DNA of 64,000 bases from Xanthomonas vasicola (GCF_000772705.2 NZ_JSBW02000048.1:94311-158310), one strand, 5' to 3'. Counted from the first letter of the stretch, positions 35,432 to 46,168 are shown. The notes: generated by a model not told the origin, from the letters alone. Numbers and translations: made by a program.

Positions 35432-37171
35432 TCACGCATCCTCCGTGACGCGCAGGACTTCTTCAATGGTGGTTTCGCCGCGCAGGGCCTTGGACAACCC
35501 ATCTTCGTACATGGTGCGCATGCCGGCCTGGCGGGCCAGTTGTTCGATCTCGCCCATGCCGGCGCGGCGCATCACCGCACGCCGCAATTCGTCGTTCATC
35601 ACCAGGAATTCGACGATGGTGGTGCGGCCGAGATAACCGGTGGGTGCGGCGGCGGACGGACGCGGGCGATACAGGAAAATCTCTCCCTCGGGCTGCAGGC
35701 GACGCAGAGTGAAGCGTTCGATCTCTTCGGGCGATGCGGCGTAGCGTTCGGCGTTGGCCAGGTCGAGTTTGCGTACCAGCCGTTGCGCCAGGATGCCGTT
35801 GATGGTGGAGGTGAGCAGATAATCCTCCACGCCCATGTCGAGCAGACGGGTGATGCCGCCGGCCGCGTTATTGGTATGCAGCGTGGACAGCACCAAGTGT
35901 CCGGTGAGCGCGGACTGGATCGCGATGCGCGCGGTTTCCAGATCGCGCATTTCGCCGATCATGATGATGTCCGGATCCTGACGCACGATGCTGCGCAACG
36001 CGTTGGCGAAATCCAACCCGATCTGCGGCTTGGCCTGAATCTGGTTGATGCCTTCGATCTGGTATTCCACCGGGTCTTCGACGGTGATGATTTTCACGTT
36101 GGAGGTATTGAGCTGGCTCAACGCGGTGTACAGCGTGGTGGTCTTGCCCGAGCCAGTGGGGCCGGTGACCAACATGATGCCGTGCGGTTGTTCCAGCACC
36201 TTGCGGAACTGCGGCAAGAAGTCTTCGGTGAAGCCGAGCTTGTAGAAGTCGAACACCACTGTTTCGCGATCGAGCAGACGCATCACCACGCTTTCGCCAT
36301 GCGCGGTGGGCACGGTGCTGACGCGCAGATCCAGCTCCTTGCCCTGCACGCGCAGCATGATGCGGCCGTCCTGCGGCAAGCGGCGTTCGGCGATGTTGAG
36401 CTTGGCCATGATCTTGATGCGACTGATCACTGCGGCAGTGAGCTTGGCCGGCGGGCTTTCGCCTTCCACAAGCACGCCGTCGACGCGGTAACGCACCTTG
36501 AGCCGGCTTTCGAACGGTTCGATATGGATGTCGGAGGCACGCAGTTCCACCGCATGCTGGATCACCAGATTCACCAGCCGGATCACCGGCGCTTCGGAGG
36601 CCAGATCGCGCAGCGCTTCGATGTCGTCGCTGCTGTTGGCATCGCCATCGGCGGTTTCGACGATGGTGCCCATCGCGCTGCGGCCCTGGCCATACCAGCG
36701 CTCGATCAAATCGTCGATTTCCGAGCGCAAGCCGACCTGCAACAGCAGCGTGCAGCCGGTGGCAAGACGCACCGCATCGATGGCGTAGTCATCGTACGGA
36801 TCGGCGATCCACAGCTCCAGCCGGCCATCGCGTTCGCCGACCGGGCACAGATGAAATTGTTTGAGAAAGCGCAGCGATAACCCCTGCACTTCAGGCAGCA
36901 TTTCCGGCGGGGTATCGCCAAGCTGGCGTGCATCCACCAATGGCAGGCCGAGCACCTCGGCGCAGGTTTCTGCGTGATCGCGTTCGGACACCAGACCCAG
37001 GCGGCCGAGCAACGTGAGCAAGCCCATGCCGGATTCGGTCTGCAATTGGCGCGCGCGCAGCAGATCGGTGTCTTTCAAACGACGGCGTTCAAGCAGCGCA
37101 TCAACAATGCGCATTTCCGCATTTCGATGCTCGATAGGATCGACGGCAACCGCGTTCACACTCGTCTCCAC
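35432..37171 (-). CDS. xpsE: XpsE, type II secretion ATPase (GspE)
   Basis: 579 residues from the GTG at 37171; an ATG at 37114 (residue 20) is an alternative that would give a more usual length. N-terminal GspE_N domain (about 20-165), then the ATPase core: Walker A GPTGSGKTT at 337-345, Asp box EDPVEYQIEGINQIQ, Walker B DPDIIMIGEMRD and His box HTNNAAGG. Powers pseudopilus assembly through XpsL. Odd feature: the region after QRLVRKLDLANAER lacks the four-Cys zinc motif found in Vibrio and Klebsiella homologues. First gene of the xps operon; the region upstream up to the terminator at 37242-37268 must hold its promoter. Confidence 0.94.
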   Translation of the reverse strand: METSVNAVAVDPIEHRNAEMRIVDALLERRRLKDTDLLRARQLQTESGMGLLTLLGRLGLVSERDHAETCAEVLGLPLVDARQLGDTPPEMLPEVQGLSLRFLKQFHLCPVGERDGRLELWIADPYDDYAIDAVRLATGCTLLLQVGLRSEIDDLIERWYGQGRSAMGTIVETADGDANSSDDIEALRDLASEAPVIRLVNLVIQHAVELRASDIHIEPFESRLKVRYRVDGVLVEGESPPAKLTAAVISRIKIMAKLNIAERRLPQDGRIMLRVQGKELDLRVSTVPTAHGESVVMRLLDRETVVFDFYKLGFTEDFLPQFRKVLEQPHGIMLVTGPTGSGKTTTLYTALSQLNTSNVKIITVEDPVEYQIEGINQIQAKPQIGLDFANALRSIVRQDPDIIMIGEMRDLETARIAIQSALTGHLVLSTLHTNNAAGGITRLLDMGVEDYLLTSTINGILAQRLVRKLDLANAERYAASPEEIERFTLRRLQPEGEIFLYRPRPSAAAPTGYLGRTTIVEFLVMNDELRRAVMRRAGMGEIEQLARQAGMRTMYEDGLSKALRGETTIEEVLRVTEDA

Positions 37172-37241
37172 TGGTCCGGCGCCGACTGTAGCAGTTTGCC
37201 GCGACGATCAACCGCACGCATCTGAATCGCCCTGAAAAGCA

Positions 37242-37268
37242 ATGCCCCCGGTGGTTGGCCGGGGGCAT
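37242..37268 (-). terminator. terminator of the subtilase gene
   Basis: Ten-base perfect stem atgcccccgg/ccgggggcat with a 7-base loop, followed on the minus strand by a T-rich run (ttgcttttc). It isolates the subtilase transcript from the xps operon. Confidence 0.85.
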
Positions 37269-37288
37269 CGGTCACACTATTTCGCTAC

Positions 37289-39170
37289 TTACTGTCGCGC
37301 AACGAGCGTCAGCTTCGCATAGTCCGCCGCACCAACCAACTTGATGTAGTAAGTGCCGGCCTTGGGCGCAGTGAAACGCACGGTTTCGCTGTTGCCCGGA
37401 CGGGTCGACTTGGCGTCGTAGCTGGTCGCGCTGGGCTCGGCCTCAAAGCTGACGTACACCGACACATCGCCGGTTCCGCCGTATGTCATGAAGCTGAGCA
37501 CCGCACCGGCCTTGGCTTCGAAGCTATACAGCGTGGAGCTGCCTGCGGCGCCGCTCAGTCCAGCCACCGGTGCCTTGTTGGTCAGTTCGATAGCGTTTGG
37601 TGCGCAGCTCTCGGTGGCCGGGTCGCACGGCTCTTCTAGCAGTGCTTCCAGCGCGGCCTTGGCATCGACGATGCCGCTGCCGATCGGGGTGCTGGCCGGC
37701 GGGGTCACCGGGAAGCGACGGCTGGTCTGCTTGAGCAGCGCTTCGACCGCAGCCGGGGTCAGCGGGCCTTCGCCCAGACCGATCGCTGCGCTCTGCACCA
37801 ACGCCACGACGCCAGCCACATGCGGCGAGGCCATCGAGGTGCCGGCCATACCCGTATATGTATAGCTACCCGAGGTCGGCGTGGTCGCGCCGGTGTAGCC
37901 GGCCTGCCAGATGTAACCGCCCGGATTGCCGTCCACGCTGCCACCGCCGCCCGGGCCGGACAAGTCGACCTTGCTGCCGTAGTTGGAGTAATAGGTGATG
38001 CCGCCGGTGATGCGGGTGGCGCCAACGGTGATGGTGTTGTTGCAGCTGGCCGGCGAGTGGTTGGCTGCATCTTCGCCGTCGTTACCGGCCGCCACCACCA
38101 CGGTGGTGCCGCGCGACACCGCACCATTGATCGCAAGCTGGGTGGCCGAATCGCAGGCACGGCCGCCGCCCAGGCTCATGTTGATCACTTCGGCCGGGTT
38201 GGTGTTGGTCGGCACGCCTTCGACGGTGCCGCCGGAAGCCCACACGATGGCATCGGCGATATCGGAGGTGTAACCGCCGCAACGGCCGATCACGCGCACC
38301 GGCAGGATGGTCGCCTTCGGCGCCACGCCAGCCATGCCCACGCCGTTATTGATCGCTTCGGCAATGGTGCCCGACATGGGTGCCGTGCCAGGAACTTTCC
38401 TGCGCCACCGAGCCGGTGTAGCAGACGTTGTCGGCCTCTTCCCAGTCGCCGTAATCGAGTGCGCCCGGCACGCGCGCATCGGTGGGGCGACGCGAGACTT
38501 CGGCGTCGCTGATGAAGTCATAACCCTGCAGGATGTTGCCGGCGAAATCCGGATGGCCCGGCAGGATGCCGGTATCCAGCACCGCCACCACCACGCCTGC
38601 GCCCTGCGACAGATCCCAGGCGCCCGGGGCATTGATGCCGCCGTTGGGTTTGCTCAGGTGCCACTGGTACTGCGCGTACAACGGGTCGTTGGGAGCCAGC
38701 TGCGGGCTCACATCGGTGGCGGGAACGCTTTTGCTGATGTCGATCGGGCGCAGCATGCGGTCGATCTGCACGTCGGCCACGGACGGGTCATTCTTCAGCT
38801 CGACCACCACCTTGTCCACCTGCGCGGCGTTCAGCGTGCTGGACAGCTTGATCAGGTCCGAACCGATAGCGAGCTTGCGCACATACGTCGCCTTGGCAGC
38901 GGCAGCGCTGCTGCGCGCGCCAGTGCTGGCACCGACGCGGCCCACCGCGGCCTGCACGGCGCTCAGCTTGCTGCTGCGATCAGTCGCAGCAGCGGTGTTG
39001 TCCTTGTAACGCACGATCAACCGGCTACCGAACGCTGCGCCGGCCGGGGCTGCCTGGGTTGGTTCCTTGACCAGCAGTTTGGGGGCAGCAGCGAGGCCGC
39101 CAGAAGCACCAAGGGCCATCATCAAGATGGCGCCGGTCAGCGGGTTGAGACGGAAATTCTTGTCGATCAC
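37289..39170 (-). pseudogene. secreted subtilisin-like (S8) serine protease with a 2-base deletion at the catalytic His
   Basis: The gene starts at GTG 39170 (AGGAC 7 bases before). The first frame runs to about 38375 and encodes a signal peptide, a propeptide (RLIVRYKDN, VELKNDPSVADVQIDRML) and the catalytic Asp (VVAVLDTGI) and His (WHGTHV) motifs, then stops after GHHCRSDQ. The second frame continues from SGTIAEAINNGVGMAGVAP with the Asn/Ser motifs (AAGNDGED, GTSMASPHVAG) and a C-terminal prepeptidase domain. The intact text should read HGTHVSGT; loss of one GT from GTGTCG explains the shift. Asp/His and Ser of the triad are now in different frames. Being a secreted protease beside xps, it was probably a type II substrate. 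A sequencing error or recoding is possible but less likely. Confidence 0.88.
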
Positions 39171-39390
39171 GGTGAAGTCCTCTTCGTATTTTTCGTGAAT
39201 CAGGCTTGGAGCAGCCAGCGCAATCGCTGCGTCCCGCGTGCGGTTCGCTGCGTCCTTGTCAGCCACCCCTGGTACGGCCATCACTCCATGCGAATCCGTT
39301 GGCCGGCCCAGCCACGGTCCTTGCCTGCCCCCTCAGGCCTTACTGATCACGACGGCGCACCTGGCGCCGCCGCGTTTGATGAAACTGCGC

Positions 39391-42300
39391 TTACCACCCG
39401 AAACCGGCACCCACGCCGACCGAGCGGTCGTCGCCACTGAGTGCGCCACCCACGGTGACCGTGGCGCGCGGGCTGATCGCACGCTGATAGCCCACCGACA
39501 GTGCCGACTCGCCGTTCTGGAAACCGACACCGGCACCGATGCGGTTCTGCGAAGCGATACCGGCCACGCTGGCGGACATGTTCAACATCGCCGAGCTCAT
39601 TGCGCCCTGACGGTCCAGACGTCGGTTCTGCCGGCGCAGACGGTCTTCGATATCGCCCTGATAGGTTTCAAAGCTATCGGCCATCGCGTTGTAGCGGCTG
39701 TCGGTGTAGCTGTTGGCCGCAGCAACGCCGCTATCCAACTGGCCCTTGTTGACCGCATCGGTGGCACGCGTACCGGCGGCCACATTGGCTACCTGACGCT
39801 CGCCGCCGACGCTGCCCACCGACACCGTGTCGGCACGATCGGCAACCGAGCCCTGACCCAGTGCGACAGCGCCTTGTGCCGTGGCACGTGCGCCCTGGCC
39901 GATGGCGGTGCCGGACGCAGCGGTCACTTGCGCGCCTTCGCCCATGGCCACGGCATTGGTGGCCACGGCCGCGATCTGCGTATTGGCACCTACCGCCGTG
40001 CTGCCGTCGGCATTGACGCGTGCATTGCTGCCGATCGCGGTGTCGTTGGGGCCATGCGCATACGCGCTGCCACCAATTGCCGTGCCGGTGACGTGGTTGG
40101 CCACGGCTGCCGTACCAACCGCCGTGGAGGTGGCTGCCGGGGTGATGCTGCCGACCACTGCTGCCGTCGGTGTGCCCTGCACAGCGGCGGTTGCCTCGCT
40201 CGCAGCAGTTGCGACGTTGCTTGCCACATCGCTGACCGCAGTTGCGGCCACTGCCGGTACCGTTGCGGTGCGTAGCGACGCGGTGCGTGCTGCGGTGTTG
40301 GCAGGAGCGGTACCACTGCGTGCATCCAGCTCGGTGACCTTGCTGTCCAACGCAGTCAATGCCGCACCGACGTTATTGTAGCTGGCACCTTGGATGACGT
40401 AGGTCGGCGCCACGAACACACCCTGCGCACCGATCGCCGCACCGCCGCCGAGGAAGCTGGCGGCATTGCTCAACGATTGGAACAACTGGCCGCCATTGAT
40501 CGCCTCAAGGCTGGCACTGGCAATCGCGCCGGCGCCCACATTGACGATGCGCCGCGTGGCCGGGCCGCCGCGGCCGTTGCCGCTACCCACCGACACCGTA
40601 TTGGCGTCATAGGTGCGCGAGCCCGAGCCCAATGCCACCGAATCGGCACCGCTGGCACCGGCGTTCGCACCGAGCGCCATGGCATTGCTGCCGCTTTCGC
40701 GCACGAAGGAGTTGTAGCCCAGCGCAACGCCGTTTTCGCCGATGGAGTTGGTCTGCCGGCCCATCGCGGTGCTGTTCACGCCGCTGGCGCTGCTGTCCAC
40801 ACCCATCGCGCTGGCGCCGGTGGCCGCAGCGCGGCTCCCGGAGGCGATCGCCACGCTGCGTGCGCCAGTGGCCGCAGCGCCGGAGCCAGCCGCAGTGCTG
40901 CGGTCGCCCGTGGCCGTGGCCACCGCGTCGCCGGTGGTCTTGAACTTGCTGGTGCTGTTCTGCACATCGGCCGAAACCGCATCCAGCTGGCCCTTGTTGA
41001 CCGCATCGGTCGCTACCTGGCCGTCGCTGACGTTGACGATGCGACGCGTGGCCGGACCGCCGCGGCCATTGCCGCTACCGATCGATACCGTGTCGGCTTC
41101 GTAGGTGCGCGAACCCGAGCCCAGGGCCACCGAATCGGTACCGGTTGCACCAGCATTGGCACCCAGTGCCACTCCGTTGACTGCGCTCTGGCGCACGAAC
41201 GAGTTGTAGCCCACCGACACCGCGTTTTCGCCGATGACGTTGACCTGACGACCGACGCCGGTGCTGTTGACGCCGGTGGCCGATGCATCCACACCGATCA
41301 CACTGGCACCCACCGCATTGGCGCGGCTACCGCCACCCAAGGCCAGCGTGTTGTCGGCAAGCGCGGCTGCACTCTGGCCCAGCGCGGTTGCATTGACACC
41401 GTCGGCATAGGAATTCCAGCCGATGGCGGTGGTGTAGTCCGCAGTGGCCCAGGCACCGGCACCGAAGGCCGCTGCGCCCGTGCCCGATGCACGTGCCGGA
41501 ATGACGCCGAAGAACGTGCTGCCGCCGACAGCCACGCTCTCATCGCCGGTGGCTTCGCTGAACTCGCCAACGGCGACCGCGCTGGCACCGGAGGCCAGCG
41601 CCACCGCGCCGAGGGCGGTGCTGTAATCACTCGACGCCACTGCGCCGTAGCCCAGCGCCGACGACAAGCGACCGCTGGATTCGCTATAGCCCCCGAAGGC
41701 GGCACTGCCGACATTGGAGGCGGCACTGCGGAAACCCGCAGCAATGGCCTGATTGTCGGAGGCCACCGCTTCGCTGCCGAGTGCGGTGGTGTAGGTTGAA
41801 ATCGCCTGCGCGCCTGCACCATTCGCCGTGGCGCCGATATCGTTGGCCACTGCGTTGCTGCCGACCGCACTGCTGTTTTCGCCCAGCGCCTGCGCATTGT
41901 TACCCAGCGCTGCCGCGCCGTTGCCGCCAGCCAATGCGCCAACGCCCACTGCGGTGGCGTTGTCGACCACTGCCTGCGCGCCCGCACCCAATGCGGTGGT
42001 GCCAGTACCGGTGGCATTGGCGCCCTCGCCCGCAGCCAATGCGTTTTCACCCTCGACATAGGCACCGGCATCGCTGTCGGCGCCGCCACTGGCCTTGAAG
42101 TGCTTGCTGGTGGTTTGCGCGGTTTCGGCAACGGCGTTGAGCTGATCCAGATTCACCGCGTCGGTGCCTTGCGTACCGGCCGCCACATTGGTGATCTGAC
42201 GCTCGTTACCAGCACTGCCCACCGACACCGCAAAGCCGCGATCGGCCACCGAGTCGGCACCCAATGCCACGCTGCTTTCGCCAGTGGATTCAGCGAGATT

Positions 42301-45300
42301 GCCCAGCGCGGTGCTGTTGAGGCCAGGTGCCCACGCCGCGCCACCGACTGCAGTGGAGTCGTCGCCAGAGGCTTCGGTCGGCAACAGGCCGAGCAAGGCG
42401 CCACCAACCGACACGCTGTTGTAGCCGCTGGCCACACTGCCCTGGCCGGCGGCGATGCTGTAGGCGCCAGTGGCGGTGGCATCACCGCCCACGGCCACCG
42501 TGTTCGAACCGCTGGCAGTGCTGAAATTACCCAGCGCCGTGCTGTTGAAACCGCTGGCGCTGGAATACCCACCCAACGCGGTGGAGTAATTGGACGTGGC
42601 CTCGGCACCGAAGCCGAACGCCGTAGCACTGGTGCCGTTGGCGACGCTTTCCGCACCCACGGCGGTGGCCGATTCGCCACTGGCGCTGGCGAAATAGCCC
42701 ATTGCGGTGGATTCGCTGCCCTGTGCTTCGCTCAGCGCGCCGACTGCCAGCGAGCCATCGCCATACGCACCGGCGGCGGCACCAAGCGCGGTGCTCTGCG
42801 CACCGGCCGCTTCGCTTTCGCCCCCCACGGACACGGCGTAATCGCCACTGGCCTGGCTGAAGGCGCCATTGGACACGCTGCCAAAGCCGCTGGCCGCTGC
42901 GTTGTAACCGGCGGCATTGGCGTACTGCGCCGTGGCGCTGGCACCGCTGCCGATGGCCACGGCACCGATTGCGGTGGCCTGGCTGCTGGAACCGAATGCG
43001 CTGCTGTAATCGCCGTCGGCCGTGGCATTGGAGCCCGCTGCGGTGGCGTCTTCGCCCTGCGCATCGGCAGTGCCGGTGCCGGTGCCCGCGAACAGGCGCG
43101 CGGTATTTTCCGCTGCGCCAGCCACGGCGTTGAGCTGGTCGAGATTCACCGCATCGGTGCCCTCGGTGCCCGCCGCGACATTGGCAATCAGCCGCTCGCT
43201 GCCGGCTGCCCCCACCGACACCGTGTTGGCGCGATCGGCGATCGTCCCTGCGCCCAGCGCAACGCTGTTGTTGGCAGATGCCAACGCACCGCCACCCACG
43301 CTGACGCTCTGCGTGCCGAATGCACTGGCTTCCCAACCCAGTGCGATGCTTTCATCACCGGTCGCATTGGATTGGCCGCCGAGCGAAATGGCACGCGGAC
43401 CAAATGCATTTGCGTAGGTGCCCACCGCAATCGAGCCGGTGTCGGCCGCAGCCGCGTTCGCGCCCACTGCCATGCTGTCGTCACCGTAAGCAAGACTTTC
43501 GGTACCGATCGCGGTACCACCGTCCCCCCACGCCACACTGGCGAAACCAAGCGCGGTCGATGCAGTGCCATTGCCGATGCTTTCGTAGCCGATCGCCGTT
43601 GCACCACGCCCATTGGCGATGCTGGTGCCGCCGACGGCGGTGCTGAAATAGCCGGATGCATTGCTGTCACCACCGAGCGCGGTGGCGTAGTCATCGCCGG
43701 CACTGCTGTTGTTACCGACAGCAGTGGCGTTGGCGATGCTGGCATTGGCATTGCTGCCGACGGCCGTGGTGCCTAGCGCAGAGGCCTGGCTGCTCGCGCC
43801 GAGTGCAATACTGTCGTCGCCCGATGCATTGCTGGAACCACCCAGCGCAACGGTGCGCTCGCCAAAGGCACTGCTGTTTGCGCCGATCGCAGTGGATGCC
43901 GTACCGCCGGCAGCGGCATTGGCGCCGAACGCAGCACTGTCGGTACCAAAGGCCACGCTCGCACCGCCCACTGCGGTGCTGGTGTCGCCGAACGCCACGC
44001 TGCCCACACCCAGCGCAGTGGCGTCCGCACCGTTGGCGATGCTCTCGTAACCCAGCGCAGTCGCGCCGCTGGCGGTGGCCTGGCTTGCGCCGCCAACTGC
44101 GGTGCTGCCATCACCCAAGGCGCTGCTGTTGCCGCCAAGCGCAGTAGTGTTTTCCGCGACTGCGGTGCTGTTGAAACCGACTGCCGTGGCGTTGTCGGTA
44201 GTGGCATTGGCGCCACTACCAACTGCGGTTGCGCCCTGCGCCGATGCCACGCTGCTGGAACCCAGCGCGGTGCTGTAATCGTTGAATGCTGCAGCGTTGG
44301 AACCGGCCGCGACGCTGTCGACGCCTTCTGCAACTGCGGCGCCCTCGCCGGTGGCGACGAACGCGCGCGCGGTGGTGGATGCAACGTCGGCCACCGCGGT
44401 GAGCTGGTCGAGATTTACCGCATCGGTGCCTTCGGTGCCGGCCGCCACGTTGGTGATCTGACGCTCATCGCCGGCTGCGCCCATCGACACGGTGTTGGCG
44501 CGCGTGGCGACCGAGTTGGCCCCCAAAGCAACCGAATTGGCGCCGCGTGCGGTGCTGTAATACCCCAGCGCCGTGCTCAGCTCGCCGCTGGCCCAGGATT
44601 CCGGGCCCACTGCGGTTGCGCCTTCGCCCGGTGCATACGCGAAGTAGCCCACGGCAGTGGCTTCGGTGCCGGAGGCTTCGCTCAGCGTGCCGACTGCGGT
44701 GGTGTACGTGCCCGATGCAATCGCGCCCGCGCCGAGCGCGGTGGACGCTTCACCGCTGGCCTGGGTCTGCACGAAAAAGCCCAGACCAGGAATCAGATCA
44801 ACCGGGCCGCCGACTGCAGTGCTGCTGGTGCCGCTGGCGCTGGTTTGGGTGCCAACAGCGGTGGCGTAATCGCCGGCCGCATTGGCCACCGCACCGAACG
44901 CAGACGCCTGCGCGCCGGCCGCATAAGCACCCACGCCGAACGACGATGCCGCAAAGCCATCCGCATTGGCGCTGGCACCAACGGCAGTTCCGCCGACGCC
45001 GGCACTGGTGGCGCCAGTGGTGACCGGCACGCCGCCATTGGTGATCAACGGTTCGCCATCTTCGTTCACCGCAGCGCCGCCCACGGCCACGCTGGCCGGG
45101 CCATTGGCCTGCGCGTTATGGCCGAAGGCTGCGCTGTTCTGCCCGGACGCCAGCGCATTGGCGCCGACCGCAGTGGCGTTCTCGGCGACCGCATTGGCGC
45201 CGGTTCCCAGCGCTGTGGTCGCCGTGCCGACGGCATTAGCACCATCGCCTGCAGCCAGTGCGCTGTCGCCTTCGACATAGGCGCCCACGCTGTCTTCGCC

Positions 45301-45963
45301 CGGGGTCGCCTTGAAGAACTGCGCGGTGTTTTCAGCCACATCGGCCACGTCGCGCAGCTGCGTCACGTTGACTGCATCGGTTGCGTTGACACCGGCAGTG
45401 ACGTTGGTAATGCGGCGCGTGGCCGGGCCACCGCGGCCGTTGTCGCTACCGATCGACACCACGTCGTCTTCGTGGGTGCGCGAGCCGGCGCCCAGCGCCA
45501 CCGAATTTGCGCCGGTGACGCCCGCATTGGCACCGAGTGCAACGCCGTTTTCGCCGCTCTGGCGCACGAAACTGTTGTAGCCGATGGCCACTGCGTTTTC
45601 GCCGATGGCATTGGTCTGACGGCCGATTGCACTGCTGTTGACGCCACTGGCGCTGCTGTCGGCGCCGGTGGCCACCGCGCCGGTTGCGCTGGCGTGGCTA
45701 TTGGCACCGATGGCGGTGGCCTTGCTGGCCGGTGCCGATGCACCGCGGCTCACTTCCACCGACTGCGCATTGGCGGGAAGCGGCGTGGCGAATCCGGCGC
45801 CACCCAGCGCCAGGGCGATGGCGGCGGTCAGTGCCAGGCGATGGCGGCGATCGATGAACGAGGCTGACGCAACGGCTCCGGGGCTGTTACCGCTGGCCAG
45901 TTCCGAGGCCACGGCCCATACACCAAGCGATTTGTTCCAGACCTTGCGATAAATCCGATTCAT
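39391..45963 (-). CDS. trimeric autotransporter adhesin (XadA/YadA-like)
   Basis: 2190 residues. The extended signal peptide (MNRIYRKVWNKSLGVWAVAS, ESPR type, then a core ending PANAQ) is typical of large type Va/Vc proteins. The passenger is built of hundreds of 14-residue YadA-head repeats (pattern xAxAxGxxAxAxGxxSxA). Seven neck/connector modules interrupt it; most carry ITNVAAGTEGTDAVNLDQL or the variant RRIVNVSDGQVATDAVNKGQL. A short coiled coil (DIEDRLRRQNRRLDRQG) leads to the C-terminal membrane anchor (about the last 70 residues, ending VGVGAGFGW). Good start: AGGAGT 9 bases before the ATG. It mediates attachment and is anchored in the outer membrane as a trimer. Xanthomonas Xad adhesins are the closest named relatives; which one is not decided here. 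Confidence 0.93.
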   Translation of the reverse strand: MNRIYRKVWNKSLGVWAVASELASGNSPGAVASASFIDRRHRLALTAAIALALGGAGFATPLPANAQSVEVSRGASAPASKATAIGANSHASATGAVATGADSSASGVNSSAIGRQTNAIGENAVAIGYNSFVRQSGENGVALGANAGVTGANSVALGAGSRTHEDDVVSIGSDNGRGGPATRRITNVTAGVNATDAVNVTQLRDVADVAENTAQFFKATPGEDSVGAYVEGDSALAAGDGANAVGTATTALGTGANAVAENATAVGANALASGQNSAAFGHNAQANGPASVAVGGAAVNEDGEPLITNGGVPVTTGATSAGVGGTAVGASANADGFAASSFGVGAYAAGAQASAFGAVANAAGDYATAVGTQTSASGTSSTAVGGPVDLIPGLGFFVQTQASGEASTALGAGAIASGTYTTAVGTLSEASGTEATAVGYFAYAPGEGATAVGPESWASGELSTALGYYSTARGANSVALGANSVATRANTVSMGAAGDERQITNVAAGTEGTDAVNLDQLTAVADVASTTARAFVATGEGAAVAEGVDSVAAGSNAAAFNDYSTALGSSSVASAQGATAVGSGANATTDNATAVGFNSTAVAENTTALGGNSSALGDGSTAVGGASQATASGATALGYESIANGADATALGVGSVAFGDTSTAVGGASVAFGTDSAAFGANAAAGGTASTAIGANSSAFGERTVALGGSSNASGDDSIALGASSQASALGTTAVGSNANASIANATAVGNNSSAGDDYATALGGDSNASGYFSTAVGGTSIANGRGATAIGYESIGNGTASTALGFASVAWGDGGTAIGTESLAYGDDSMAVGANAAAADTGSIAVGTYANAFGPRAISLGGQSNATGDESIALGWEASAFGTQSVSVGGGALASANNSVALGAGTIADRANTVSVGAAGSERLIANVAAGTEGTDAVNLDQLNAVAGAAENTARLFAGTGTGTADAQGEDATAAGSNATADGDYSSAFGSSSQATAIGAVAIGSGASATAQYANAAGYNAAASGFGSVSNGAFSQASGDYAVSVGGESEAAGAQSTALGAAAGAYGDGSLAVGALSEAQGSESTAMGYFASASGESATAVGAESVANGTSATAFGFGAEATSNYSTALGGYSSASGFNSTALGNFSTASGSNTVAVGGDATATGAYSIAAGQGSVASGYNSVSVGGALLGLLPTEASGDDSTAVGGAAWAPGLNSTALGNLAESTGESSVALGADSVADRGFAVSVGSAGNERQITNVAAGTQGTDAVNLDQLNAVAETAQTTSKHFKASGGADSDAGAYVEGENALAAGEGANATGTGTTALGAGAQAVVDNATAVGVGALAGGNGAAALGNNAQALGENSSAVGSNAVANDIGATANGAGAQAISTYTTALGSEAVASDNQAIAAGFRSAASNVGSAAFGGYSESSGRLSSALGYGAVASSDYSTALGAVALASGASAVAVGEFSEATGDESVAVGGSTFFGVIPARASGTGAAAFGAGAWATADYTTAIGWNSYADGVNATALGQSAAALADNTLALGGGSRANAVGASVIGVDASATGVNSTGVGRQVNVIGENAVSVGYNSFVRQSAVNGVALGANAGATGTDSVALGSGSRTYEADTVSIGSGNGRGGPATRRIVNVSDGQVATDAVNKGQLDAVSADVQNSTSKFKTTGDAVATATGDRSTAAGSGAAATGARSVAIASGSRAAATGASAMGVDSSASGVNSTAMGRQTNSIGENGVALGYNSFVRESGSNAMALGANAGASGADSVALGSGSRTYDANTVSVGSGNGRGGPATRRIVNVGAGAIASASLEAINGGQLFQSLSNAASFLGGGAAIGAQGVFVAPTYVIQGASYNNVGAALTALDSKVTELDARSGTAPANTAARTASLRTATVPAVAATAVSDVASNVATAASEATAAVQGTPTAAVVGSITPAATSTAVGTAAVANHVTGTAIGGSAYAHGPNDTAIGSNARVNADGSTAVGANTQIAAVATNAVAMGEGAQVTAASGTAIGQGARATAQGAVALGQGSVADRADTVSVGSVGGERQVANVAAGTRATDAVNKGQLDSGVAAANSYTDSRYNAMADSFETYQGDIEDRLRRQNRRLDRQGAMSSAMLNMSASVAGIASQNRIGAGVGFQNGESALSVGYQRAISPRATVTVGGALSGDDRSVGVGAGFGW

Positions 45964-46140
45964 CGACGCGCGACTCCTGAGTTGTTGGACTGGTTTTTGG
46001 CGGACACACGCAGCGGAAGGCTTCCAGCCTGCGATTCACAGCAGTTATTGGCGCTATGGGCCTTGTGAGCGGGGCGGCTTGCGCCTGCTCCTTGGATAGT
46101 CAAAAAAGTGAACGGTACCCAACCATAGAACTGAGCGGAG

Positions 46141-46168
46141 TGTTAACAGCCGTCGTTTGAGGCGTCAA
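46141..46168 (-). promoter_or_regulatory. possible promoter of the adhesin gene
   Basis: On the minus strand TTGACG (46168-46163) and TTAACA (46146-46141) are spaced by 16 bases, in AT-rich DNA about 180 bases upstream of the adhesin start. This implies a long 5' leader. Confidence 0.35.

Noticed and set aside
35390..36880. 496-codon forward frame opposite xpsE
   Set aside because: Antisense to a conserved ATPase with all motifs; no independent evidence.
42100..43776. 558-codon forward frame opposite the adhesin
   Set aside because: Shadow of the repetitive, stop-poor GC-rich adhesin gene; no start context and no family character.
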